From Bacillota bacterium (GTDB lineage: Bacteria; Bacillota; Sulfobacillia; RBS10-35; JAJYVN01): 52,631 nucleotides of DNA. The stretch covers positions 1 to 52,631 of the forward strand of contig JAJZMB010000030.1 in NCBI GenBank assembly GCA_021803205.1, written 5' to 3'. The notes below the pieces were generated by a model. The model had not been told where the DNA came from and ran no database searches. It saw only the letters and a program-made list of their open reading frames with translations. Below, one piece after another: positions 45,689-52,526 of this stretch (position 1 is the stretch's first letter; each line of letters opens with the position of its first letter). A program made the position numbers and the translations under genes.

Positions 45689-46504
45689 TTACGCCGGCTC
45701 GGTGACCACGGGATTGGTGAGCTCACCAAGGCCCTCGATCCTCACCGTGAACACGTCACCCGGCCGCAGCCCACCGAGACCGGACGGCGTGCCCGTCAGG
45801 AACACGTCCCCGGGCTCCAGCGTCATCGCCTGTGACGCGAAGCGGACCAGTTCCGCCGGATCGGCGATAAGAAAACGGGTGGAGGCGACCTGGCGCGCAC
45901 TGCCGTTGAGAAGCCCCTCGATGCGGCGGTCCGCCGGGTCAAACTCCGTCTCGATCCAAGGCCCCAGCGGACAGAAGCTGTCGAAGGACTTGGCGCGCAT
46001 CCACTGCACGTCCCGCTCCTGCACATCGCGCGCGCTCACGTCATTGGCCATGGTGTAGCCAAAGATGGCCGCCGCGGCCTCGGCGCGGTCCCGCGCTCGG
46101 CGGATCCGCCGCCCGATGACGACCGCCAGTTCCGCCTCGTAGTCGACGCGGCTGGCTTCCGGCGGCAGCATGATCGGAGCCCCCGGGGCAAGGAGGGCGC
46201 TCGGCGCCTTCAAGAACAGGATGGGCTCCCTGGTCGGGGGCGCGTCCTTCATGTTCGCCGCGATGATGTCGGCAAGAATGCGGTCGGAACCGCGTTCGTC
46301 ATCCCGGTGATCCTTGTAGTTCAACCCCACACAGAGCAGCTTGCTCGGCTCGGCCGGTGGTAGCAGGGACAGCCCACGCAGCATCCGGACCTCTCCGGTC
46401 TCCTGTCCGCCTGCATACGGGGCTCCCGACAGCACGCGCACCGCTTCCCCGTCGATCCGGGCCCAGCACGGACCCGCACCCGCGTCGCACCGCACGAATC
46501 GCAC
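45689..46504 (-). CDS. fumarylacetoacetate hydrolase (FAH) family protein
   Basis: A 271-residue metal-dependent hydrolase/decarboxylase family member: N-terminal RFVRCDAGAGPCWARIDG, LCVGLNYKDH, DYEAELAVVIGRRIR (metal-binding acids), GYTMANDVSARDVQERD, KSFDSFCPLGPWIE, GDVFLTGTPSGLGGLRPGD. These enzymes handle acylpyruvates, oxaloacetate or 2-oxo-diacids; the substrate is not determined. The GTG at 46504, 7 nt after GGGGGAGG, gives the usual family N-terminus (MRFVR). Longer in-frame readings cross degenerate repeats and lack homology. Confidence 0.93.
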   Translation of the reverse strand: MRFVRCDAGAGPCWARIDGEAVRVLSGAPYAGGQETGEVRMLRGLSLLPPAEPSKLLCVGLNYKDHRDDERGSDRILADIIAANMKDAPPTREPILFLKAPSALLAPGAPIMLPPEASRVDYEAELAVVIGRRIRRARDRAEAAAAIFGYTMANDVSARDVQERDVQWMRAKSFDSFCPLGPWIETEFDPADRRIEGLLNGSARQVASTRFLIADPAELVRFASQAMTLEPGDVFLTGTPSGLGGLRPGDVFTVRIEGLGELTNPVVTEPA

Positions 46505-47112
46505 TGACCAGCCTCCCCCACGGCGCACAAGAACGCCCCCGCACGTCTGGGGCTCCACAGTGCCGAGTGCCATTGTTCCCCGTCCGTCCCGGTCTTCCTC
46601 TCGCGCCGCGCCAGAGTGGCGGCATTGCGGTGGGGAGCTCTCGGCCGGAAGGCCTGGCGACCGGGGCGTCGTATGCCGCGGCGCTCGGCAGCCCGCAGGC
46701 GCGCAATCGCTTGTAGGGGCACGGATTTCCGCTGCGGGACCCGGGCGGCCGCGGTGCGGCCGGATGCCCGGAGGCACACATACGCGGCGATCTCGGGCTG
46801 TGCCCGCAATTGCTTTTCGCTCAGGCTGTTCGCCGGTAACGACGCGGCCCTGCCGCGCGGGATGGCGGCATTGTGGTGACGGGCCTTCGGCCGCAGGGCC
46901 GGGCAATCGGCGTGCCCGTCGCTGCCACCCGGTGGACCGCGGCCGCACTGTCGCGTGGGGGGCATGGGCTTTCGCCGCAGGGCCCGCAATGCCCCCCGGG
47001 CGGCCAGATGCTCTCTGACGGATGTACGCCGCGGTTTGCCGCTGCACCCGCAGTCGCGTGTGGCTCCCTGCGTTCGCCGAGAAGGACGCGGTCCTGCAGG
47101 ACCGGGGCACGG
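46505..47112. other. gene-free region with a diverged tandem pair of about 249-bp repeats (R2)
   Basis: Two units start at about 46613 and 46862 (GTGGCGGCATTGCGGTG and GATGGCGGCATTGTGGTG). They share blocks such as CCCGCA.T.GC followed by CTGTTCGCCG and GACGCGG.CCTGC. A third, partial relative lies near 8450-8565. No gene was recognised. Confidence 0.55.
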
Positions 47113-47520
47113 TCACGACGTGCGCAGGGCACACTCCGTCACCGTGCCCTGCTGGATGCGGAAGGCGCGGATCACCGGGAGCGCCGGGTCGGCAAGCGAA
47201 CAGATGAGGTAGACCGCGCTCGCATAGAACGCCAGGCGGATGTCGGTCTGAGAGGGATACGCCGCGGTGTGCGGGTGCGAGTGAAAGATACCCCAAAGCT
47301 CCTCACCGCGCGATTCGATGTCCATGGTCACCCGCAGGAGGTCGCGCGGGTCCAGATCGTAACGGGTCGGACTCCGCAGGGCGTTACGCGCGGGATAGAA
47401 GCGGGACGGAACCCCGTTCCGGCCGGCGAGCAACCCGCACGCCTCCAGGGGGTGCTCGCTCCGGGCATGCTCCACCATGGCCGCGTGCATCACGGCCGGC
47501 AGGACGACCTCGTCGTGCAC
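47113..47520 (-). CDS. mec: JAMM/Mov34-MPN metalloprotease (Mec-like, CysO-cysteine peptidase)
   Basis: The 135-residue enzyme has the complete JAMM zinc signature: Glu in HPLEACGLLAG and HSHPHTAAYPSQTD (HxH-x7-S-x2-D). The ending RAFRIQQGTVTE resembles M. tuberculosis Mec, which removes cysteine from CysO-Cys. The GTG at 47520 follows GGGGAGGGG; longer readings run into repeats. It lies downstream of cysM and the CysO-MoeZ fusion on the same strand, with repeats in between. Besides releasing cysteine it might cut after the internal diglycine of CysO or ThiS (hypothesis). Confidence 0.92.
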   Translation of the reverse strand: MHDEVVLPAVMHAAMVEHARSEHPLEACGLLAGRNGVPSRFYPARNALRSPTRYDLDPRDLLRVTMDIESRGEELWGIFHSHPHTAAYPSQTDIRLAFYASAVYLICSLADPALPVIRAFRIQQGTVTECALRTS

Positions 47521-47554
47521 CCGCGCCCCTCCCCTCGCCTCCCAGCCTGGGGGG

Positions 47555-47650
47555 GCCGTCGCCGAGGTCCGCCTTCCCGGAGCCACTGCCCCGGCACCCC
47601 TTCTCCCCCCGAGAGCTCGCGGCTCGCGGCCGGCGTGGCAACCGACCGTC
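47555..47650 (-). repeat. R1 dispersed repeat, copy G
   Basis: Minus strand: GGTCGGTTGCCACGCCGGCC at the left, TCGGGGGGAGAAGGGG in the centre, GGGGCAGTGGCTCCGGGAAGG at the right. It sits directly upstream of the Mec start. Confidence 0.7.
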
Positions 47651-47669
47651 ACAATGCCGCCCCAGCCCT

Positions 47670-48037
47670 GCCGCTCACTCCATCCTGGCGCCTCACCCGC
47701 CAGGTCGCCCCGGGCGCTGCGCACCCGATGCTCCCGGCATCCAGCCCCCAGGTCGCCTCCCGACGCTTGCCGTCTCCGGCTCCCCACATCCAGCCTCGCC
47801 GCTCACTCCATCCTGGCGCGGCTTCGGGTTCGGCTTGCCTCCATCCTGGCGCCTCACCCGCCAGGTCGCCCCGGGCGCTGCGCACCCGATGCTCCCGGCA
47901 TCCAGCCCCCAGGTCGCCTCCCGACGCCTGCCGTCTCCGGCTCCCCACATCCAGCCTCGCCGCTCACTCCATCCTGGCGCGGCTTCGGCCCAGGTCGCCT
48001 CCCGACGCTTCGCGTCTCCGGCTCCCCACATCCAGTG
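47670..48037. repeat. tandem direct repeat array between cysM and mec
   Basis: Three units start at about 47670, 47798 and 47958, each opening GCCGCTCACTCCATCCTGGC and closing with GTCTCCGGCTCCCCACATCC. Unit 1 is about 128 bp, unit 2 about 160 bp (an extra 33 bp near its start), unit 3 about 77 bp (internal deletion). Units are nearly identical where they align, so the duplication is recent. The last about 22 codons of the cysteine synthase gene read into unit 3. Confidence 0.85.
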
Positions 48038-49043
48038 CCCATGGGAGCAGGCTGGCGTAGCGGTCACCACCGTCTGGCAGGATGCAGGCCACCCGGCGCC
48101 CCGCGCCCAGTTCAGCGGCCACGCGCAACGCGCCCCATACCGCCGCGCCGGAGGAGGGACCCACCATCAGCCCTTCCCGGCAGGCCAGCTGGCGCGCCAT
48201 CTCGAAACCGTCTTCATCGGTGCAGGACAGGACCTGATCGATCACGCCGCGATCGAGAACCCCCGGCACAAATCCCGCGCCAAGACCCAGCAGCCGGTGC
48301 GGTCCGGGACGGCCGCCGGCAAGGACGGGGCTGCGCGCCGGTTCGACCGCCACCACCCGGATGCCGGGGAGGTGTCCCCGCAGGTGGCGCGCGACACCGG
48401 TGAGCGTCCCCCCGGTACCCACCCCGGCCACAAAGGCATCACACCGCCCACCGCATTGCTGCAAGAGCTCCGGCCCCGTACCCTCCTGGTGCGCCAGCGG
48501 ATTGTTCGGGTTCTCGAACTGCCGCGGCCAGAAGGCCCCGCGTCGGCGCACGATCTCCTCCGCCGCGAACACGGCACCGCCCATGCCCTCGATCCCGGGG
48601 GTCAGTTCCAACTCCACGCCGTACCAGGCGAACAAGGCGCGGCGCTCCATGTTCATGTCCTCCGGCATCGTCAGCACAAGCCGGTAGCCGCGCACGGCCG
48701 CCACCACGGCCAGGCCGATGCCCGTGTTGCCCGACGTCGCCTCGACGATGGTATCGCCCGGCCGCAGCCGTCCCTCGCGCTCAGCGGCATCGATCATCGC
48801 CAGCGCGATCCGATCCTTGACGCTTCCGCCGGGGTTCATCCATTCCAGCTTGCAGACGATCTCCGCGCTGGAGGCGGGGGTATGCCGCAGGCGCACCACC
48901 GGAGTCCGACCGATGAGCTCAAGGGCATCGGATAGGATGTCCTCCGTCACCGCTGGCTCGGACGCAGAGGACGAAGACGACTTTGGGCGCGACTCGGTCG
49001 CGTCACCGGTCCCGGATGCCTCTCCCGCGGCGGCCCGCCGCAC
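47964..49043 (-). CDS. cysM: cysteine synthase family protein (CysM/CysK-like, PLP-dependent)
   Basis: The 359-residue enzyme has IGRTPVVRL, MNPGGSVKDRIALAMI (PLP lysine), VEATSGNTGIGLAVVAA, GVGTGGTLTGVARHL, LGLGAGFVPGVL, VGPSSGAAVW and ILPDGGDRYASL. With CysO and Mec neighbours it should use thiocarboxylated CysO as sulfur donor, as M. tuberculosis CysM does with O-phosphoserine; free sulfide is the alternative. The GTG at 49043 overlaps the upstream stop by one base (TAGTG), with GGGGGAG before it, giving a Ser-rich N-terminal extension of about 35 residues. The C-terminal tail DVGSRRREASGGDLG is encoded by a repeat unit. Confidence 0.92.
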   Translation of the reverse strand: MRRAAAGEASGTGDATESRPKSSSSSASEPAVTEDILSDALELIGRTPVVRLRHTPASSAEIVCKLEWMNPGGSVKDRIALAMIDAAEREGRLRPGDTIVEATSGNTGIGLAVVAAVRGYRLVLTMPEDMNMERRALFAWYGVELELTPGIEGMGGAVFAAEEIVRRRGAFWPRQFENPNNPLAHQEGTGPELLQQCGGRCDAFVAGVGTGGTLTGVARHLRGHLPGIRVVAVEPARSPVLAGGRPGPHRLLGLGAGFVPGVLDRGVIDQVLSCTDEDGFEMARQLACREGLMVGPSSGAAVWGALRVAAELGAGRRVACILPDGGDRYASLLPWALDVGSRRREASGGDLGRSRARME

Positions 49044-50518
49044 TAACGCTCCCCCGCTTCCTCCACTGGCAGCTGCTCGTTGATCCACTCGACCATCCCG
49101 CCCGCCAGATTGTACGCCTTGGAGAAGCCCGCGCGACGCAGCAGGTCGACCGCAAGGCCGGAGCGGTCGCCGACGCGGCAGACAAAGATCATCTCCTGGG
49201 CAGGGTCCATGGCCTCCCGTGCCCGGGCCAGACTCCCCAATGGCATCAGTTCCGCGCCCGGGATGCGCATCGCGCCATACTCGTAGGGTTCCCGCACGTC
49301 GATGATCACGGCCCCCTGCCCCATGCGTTCGTATGCCTGGCGCGCAGTGAGTTCGTGCCGGTCCGCCTCGGCGGCCGGGACCGCGCCCACGGCCTGCCTG
49401 CCCTCGTGGTCGGTACCGCCGACGCCGCAGAAGCCCTCGTAGTCGATGAGCTCGGTGACGGTCGGCTGGTCGCCGCAGACCGGACATTCCGGATCGCGAT
49501 TCCAGCGGAGCGTCTGATACTCGCCGGCCATGGCGTCATACAGAACCAGCCGACCACTCAGCGGGTCCCCCGCACCCAGTAGCACCTTGATCGCCTCGAC
49601 GGCCTCCAGTGTGCTCATGTGGCCGGCGAGCGCCCCGATGATGCCGCCTTCGGCGCATGAGGGCACAGAGCCGGGGGGTGGCGGAGCCGGGAAGAGGCAG
49701 CGGTAGCACCCGCGGCCCGGCAGAAACACGGTCGCCTGCCCCTCCCACCTGAGGATGGAGGCATCGACCAAAGGCTTGCGCAAGAATACGCAGGCGTCGT
49801 TGACCAGATAGCGCGTCGGGAAGTTGTCCGAGCCGTTGACCACCAGATCAAACTGGCCGATGATCTCAAGCGCGTTCTCCCGCGACAGCCAGACCGGAAA
49901 CGCGCGCACCTCCACCTCCGGATTGATGTCCTCGAGGTGCCGCCGCGCCGACTGCACCTTGGGGCGACCGATGTCATGCGTAAAGTGCAGAATCTGGCGG
50001 TGGAGGTTGCTCACGTCGACCGTGTCGCCATCCACGATGCCGATGGTGCCGATACCCGCGGCCGCAAGGTAGATCGCGGCACCTGAGCCGAGGGCCCCCG
50101 CACCGATGATCAGGACCTTGCTGTCGAGCAGGCGTCGCTGGCCGGCGACGCCGACTTCATCCAGGCGAATATGCCGGCTGTAGCGCTGCAGTTGTTCGCG
50201 AGACAGCAACGGCATCCGCGCCACCGCCGGGTCTCCCGCCGCCGCGCCACCGGCCATGGCCGGAATCAGGGCCACCTCGTCGCCGTCGCCGAGCGCGGTG
50301 TCCTCGCCCTGCAGGGCGCGTGTCTCGACCTGGTTGACGTAGACGTTGAGGTAGCCCGGCGCCCGGCCGTCGGCGGAGAGGATCCGGTCGCCGAGCCCCG
50401 GAAACCGCCGGGCCAAATCCTGCAACAACTGGCCCACCGAGGCCGCCTGGGATTCGACGTATGAGGCGCGGTCGGTAAATTGACGGTAGGGTGTCGGGAT
50501 ATACACGCGAACAGGCAC
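49043..50518 (-). CDS. CysO-MoeB-rhodanese triple fusion (sulfur carrier, E1-like activating enzyme, sulfurtransferase)
   Basis: The 491-residue protein has three parts. Residues 1-91 match CysO/MoaD-type carriers (VRVYIPTPYRQFT, LNVYVNQVETRALQG, GDGDEVALIPAMAGG). Residues about 105-355 are a MoeB/ThiF E1-like domain (LQRYSRHIRLDEVG, VLIIGAGALGSGAAIYLAAAG, NLHRQILH, zinc CYRC and CPVC pairs). Residues about 385-491 are rhodanese with active-loop cysteine in FVCRVGDRSG. This is MoeZ with its substrate CysO fused in front. Gly90-Gly91 is internal, so thiocarboxylation requires cleavage. The GTG at 50518 has GGGGAG 11 nt upstream. Confidence 0.93.
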   Translation of the reverse strand: MPVRVYIPTPYRQFTDRASYVESQAASVGQLLQDLARRFPGLGDRILSADGRAPGYLNVYVNQVETRALQGEDTALGDGDEVALIPAMAGGAAAGDPAVARMPLLSREQLQRYSRHIRLDEVGVAGQRRLLDSKVLIIGAGALGSGAAIYLAAAGIGTIGIVDGDTVDVSNLHRQILHFTHDIGRPKVQSARRHLEDINPEVEVRAFPVWLSRENALEIIGQFDLVVNGSDNFPTRYLVNDACVFLRKPLVDASILRWEGQATVFLPGRGCYRCLFPAPPPPGSVPSCAEGGIIGALAGHMSTLEAVEAIKVLLGAGDPLSGRLVLYDAMAGEYQTLRWNRDPECPVCGDQPTVTELIDYEGFCGVGGTDHEGRQAVGAVPAAEADRHELTARQAYERMGQGAVIIDVREPYEYGAMRIPGAELMPLGSLARAREAMDPAQEMIFVCRVGDRSGLAVDLLRRAGFSKAYNLAGGMVEWINEQLPVEEAGER

Positions 50519-50752
50519 GGCCGCCCACACTCCCCACAGCACCCGCACGGATGCTGGACCGGCTGTACTCCATAAAAGCAGGCGGCTTTCCGCCTTTTCA
50601 CCGGATTTTAGCGGTGCACGCATGGGGCGTCAATTGCAGAGGCGCGACGCGCAACCGCTCAACCGGATGCGCTGCTGCGGCGGCAGCGCGCCCTTTTCCC
50701 GTCAGGCGGCCTGTGGTAGCATATCAGCGTCGCCGCCCCCGGGCGGCCGCAT

Positions 50753-50829
50753 CGGGCTGTAGCGCAGCTTGGCAGCGCGCCTGAATGGGGTTCAGGAGGC
50801 CGGCGGTTCAAATCCGCCCAGCCCGACCA
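50753..50829 (+). tRNA. tRNA-Pro (GGG anticodon)
   Basis: Complete cloverleaf: acceptor CGGGCTG paired with CAGCCCG (50819-50825), D-arm GCGCAGCTTGGCAGCGC, anticodon stem CCTGA/TCAGG with loop ATGGGGT (anticodon GGG), T-arm GGCGGTTCAAATCCGCC, and encoded ACCA end. The upstream sequence has TTGCAG/TAGCATAT-like promoter elements around 50630-50725 that I cannot assign firmly. Confidence 0.96.
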
Positions 50830-50851
50830 CGTTTCCCGAGGGTTTCCCGAG

Positions 50852-50880
50852 GGGCCGCCCGGTGCGGCCCTTCGCCTTTT
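50852..50880 (+). terminator. intrinsic terminator after tRNA-Pro
   Basis: GGGCCGC (50852-50858) pairs with GCGGCCC (50864-50870), followed by TTCGCCTTTT. Confidence 0.75.
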
Positions 50881-50914
50881 CCCACCCAGCCGCGCTGCCC
50901 GCGCGGCCTATTCC

Positions 50915-51274
50915 CTAGCGCGCTGCGAGCGCCAAGGCATCATCGGCATCATCGAAAGACCGGCCAGGGATCGCCCGCCTGGCTATTTCGGCCAGAATGT
51001 CGTCCCGGTCCTGCGGGGCCAGGACGGACCACAGACGCAGGACAACCGTGCTCTGCGCATCGGGCTCCTGGGTCTCCGTATCGCGGCGCAGGTCGTCCAC
51101 GGTGACGCCCAGCGCGCCGGCTATAGATTCCAGCGTACGGGCGCGTGGGTGCTTGACCGCACCGCGCTCGATATCGGACCAGGCGGGCACGGAGATTCCC
51201 GCGCGGTGAGCGGCCTCACGGGACGTTATGCCCGCCGCGCTGCGGCGCGCCCGTATAGCGTCGCCAATCCGCAT
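50915..51274 (-). CDS. XRE-family helix-turn-helix repressor
   Basis: The 119-residue protein has an N-terminal XRE/Cro HTH (IGDAIRARRSAAG, SREAAHRAGISVPAWSDIERG, TLESIAGALGVTVDDL) and a C-terminal segment (VLAPQDRDDILAEIARRAI) that may mediate oligomerisation. The ATG at 51274 follows GAGGAGGG by 7 nt. It is transcribed away from the divergent operator region 51296-51402 and probably represses both its own promoter and the rightward one. Such a switch next to a tRNA gene suggests a mobile-element regulator. Confidence 0.88.
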   Translation of the reverse strand: MRIGDAIRARRSAAGITSREAAHRAGISVPAWSDIERGAVKHPRARTLESIAGALGVTVDDLRRDTETQEPDAQSTVVLRLWSVLAPQDRDDILAEIARRAIPGRSFDDADDALALAAR

Positions 51275-51295
51275 ATGTCTTCCCTCCTCTTCCTT

Positions 51296-51325
51296 ATGGT
51301 AGCCGAATGATAGCCAATCGGTCAA
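51296..51325 (-). promoter_or_regulatory. leftward promoter of the XRE repressor with embedded operator
   Basis: Minus-strand -35 TTGACC (51320-51325), 18-bp spacer, -10 TACCAT (51296-51301). The motif TAGCCAATCG (plus strand, 51311-51320) lies within the spacer and -35. Confidence 0.7.
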
Positions 51326-51357
51326 GAAAAAAACCTGTCGAATTGCCCATTGATCCC

Positions 51358-51402
51358 TTGATGTTAGCCAATCGTTAGCCTATCATACCGCCATTGGCTG
51401 AC
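51358..51402 (+). promoter_or_regulatory. rightward promoter with tandem operators
   Basis: -35 TTGATG (51358-51363), 17-bp spacer, -10 TATCAT (51381-51386). The spacer consists of TTAGCCAATCG and TTAGCCTATC, direct repeats 11 bp apart, and an inverted half-site CATTGGCTGA follows at 51392-51401. The same motif sits in the leftward promoter, so one repressor could control both. Confidence 0.75.
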
Positions 51403-51421
51403 TCACTCAGGAGGGGTGTCG

Positions 51422-52252
51422 ATGGCAGACGGGGCAGCGGATGCCCAGGAGGTGCAGGACCAGCGCCGGCGGGATTTTGTCTTGCTGCACCAAAGACTCC
51501 GGGACTACGTACGCGACGGCATCATGGACCACAAGGTCTACCTGATCTATGCCGCCTATCTCCACTACGCAGACTTCGGTACAGGTAGTGGAGTCTTCGT
51601 AAGCCTGGACCGCATTGCCAAGGACATGAAACTGCATCGGGATTGGGTGCGGTGGGGGCTGCAGTGCATGGAGGCATTGGGACTGGTCTGCATCACCCGC
51701 CGTCCTGGACGCACCACGCTGATCGCGTTCCGCAACCCTCCGGACTGGAGCCGGCAGCGTCCACTGCTGCCGCCCTCGCCGTCCGCCTGGCACCGTCACT
51801 CCTCGGCCGGCGGGCACCCAACCCCGCGGCGGGGGCGACACCCAACCCCGCAGGCGGGGGCGACACCCAACCCCGCAGGCGGGGGCGACACCCAACCCCG
51901 CGGCGGGGGCGACACCCAACCCCGCGGCGGGGGCGACACCCAACCCCGCGGCGGGGGCACAACCAAGACCCAAGTACCAAGACCCAAGTACCAAGACCCA
52001 AGTACCTCCGGATCCGGACCCAGCGAAGCGACACTTCCTGCTTCTAACGGTGCGGGCGAGACGGCCGGCGCCCCGGCCTCGGTGGCCGCGATTCGCGAGC
52101 AGATCTGGCCCCAGTTCGGCGACCGTGCGCCGGTGAAAGGGGCTGCGTCTCCTGGGCTACGGATGAGCTGGGGCCTTCGGCCTGTCGGTGCGGTGTTAGC
52201 GCAGAGCATCGGCCAGGGCGAGGGACCGGACAAGAGCCAGTCGGACAGCTAA
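51422..52252 (+). CDS. winged-helix protein (replication-initiator-like N-terminus) with frame-breaking tandem repeats
   Basis: The N-terminal about 110 residues look like a winged helix of phage/plasmid replication-organiser type (DGIMDHKVYLIYAAYLHYADF, VFVSLDRIAKDMKLHRDWVR, MEALGLVCITRRPGRTTLI). A low-complexity region encoded by two minisatellites follows, then a 70-residue tail without recognised family. The ATG at 51422 follows AGGAGGGG; a GTG at 51416 lies on the ribosome-binding site itself. It is the first gene right of the divergent switch. Changes in repeat number would alter the downstream frame, so the tail may be variable or broken. Confidence 0.65.
   Translation: MADGAADAQEVQDQRRRDFVLLHQRLRDYVRDGIMDHKVYLIYAAYLHYADFGTGSGVFVSLDRIAKDMKLHRDWVRWGLQCMEALGLVCITRRPGRTTLIAFRNPPDWSRQRPLLPPSPSAWHRHSSAGGHPTPRRGRHPTPQAGATPNPAGGGDTQPRGGGDTQPRGGGDTQPRGGGTTKTQVPRPKYQDPSTSGSGPSEATLPASNGAGETAGAPASVAAIREQIWPQFGDRAPVKGAASPGLRMSWGLRPVGAVLAQSIGQGEGPDKSQSDS
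51817..51961 (+). repeat. minisatellite of 24/25-bp units inside a coding sequence
   Basis: Six head-to-tail units: 24, 25, 25, 24, 24 and 23 bp. The 24-bp unit contains CCCAACCCCGC and GGCGGGGGCGACA; the 25-bp units have an extra A. Because two units are 25 bp, successive copies are read in all three frames (PTPRRGRH, then PTPQAGAT, then PNPAGGGDT, then QPRGGGDT). Confidence 0.95.
51965..52006 (+). repeat. minisatellite of 14-bp units
   Basis: Three perfect copies of AAGACCCAAGTACC, directly after the 24/25-bp array and in the same gene. The unit is not a multiple of three, so gain or loss of one copy shifts the frame. Confidence 0.95.
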
Positions 52253-52266
52253 CGAGGGGTGAAGGC

Positions 52267-52467
52267 ATGGGCATGGAGCGGGCGGCGGCGGCGTATCGGC
52301 GCTTGGCATGTGGGACCGGTCCTGCGGCGACGGATCCAGGGACTGAGGCGGATTGGAACTACCGTGCCAACCTGATCCTGCTCGCCGCGCGGATGGAACT
52401 GGCCGAGCGCCGGTTGTCTGAGGAGCTGAGGCGGCGCCGAGTCGCAGTTGGAGCGTATGGGCGTTAG
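52267..52467 (+). CDS. small protein, unknown function
   Basis: The 66-residue product starts at an ATG preceded by GAGGGGTGAAGG and lies 14 bp after the winged-helix gene, apparently in the same transcription unit. The second half (ANLILLAARMELAERRLSEELRRRR) is predicted helical and amphipathic. No family recognised. Confidence 0.55.
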   Translation: MGMERAAAAYRRLACGTGPAATDPGTEADWNYRANLILLAARMELAERRLSEELRRRRVAVGAYGR

Positions 52468-52526
52468 CCCACGTTCCCGCCGCGACTCAGCGGCCGGGAT
52501 CGGAGGGCGTGAAAGGGGAGACAAGC

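Noticed and set aside
46505..47296. N-terminal extension of the FAH-family protein by about 260 residues
   Set aside because: The extension crosses diverged tandem repeats and is low-complexity; a strong Shine-Dalgarno and the usual family N-terminus occur at 46504.
47670..48037. CRISPR array or phage att repeats
   Set aside because: Three long contiguous direct repeats with internal indels and no spacers; best seen as tandem duplication.
51817..52006. CRISPR array
   Set aside because: Units are directly adjacent with no unique spacers, so these are minisatellites within a gene.
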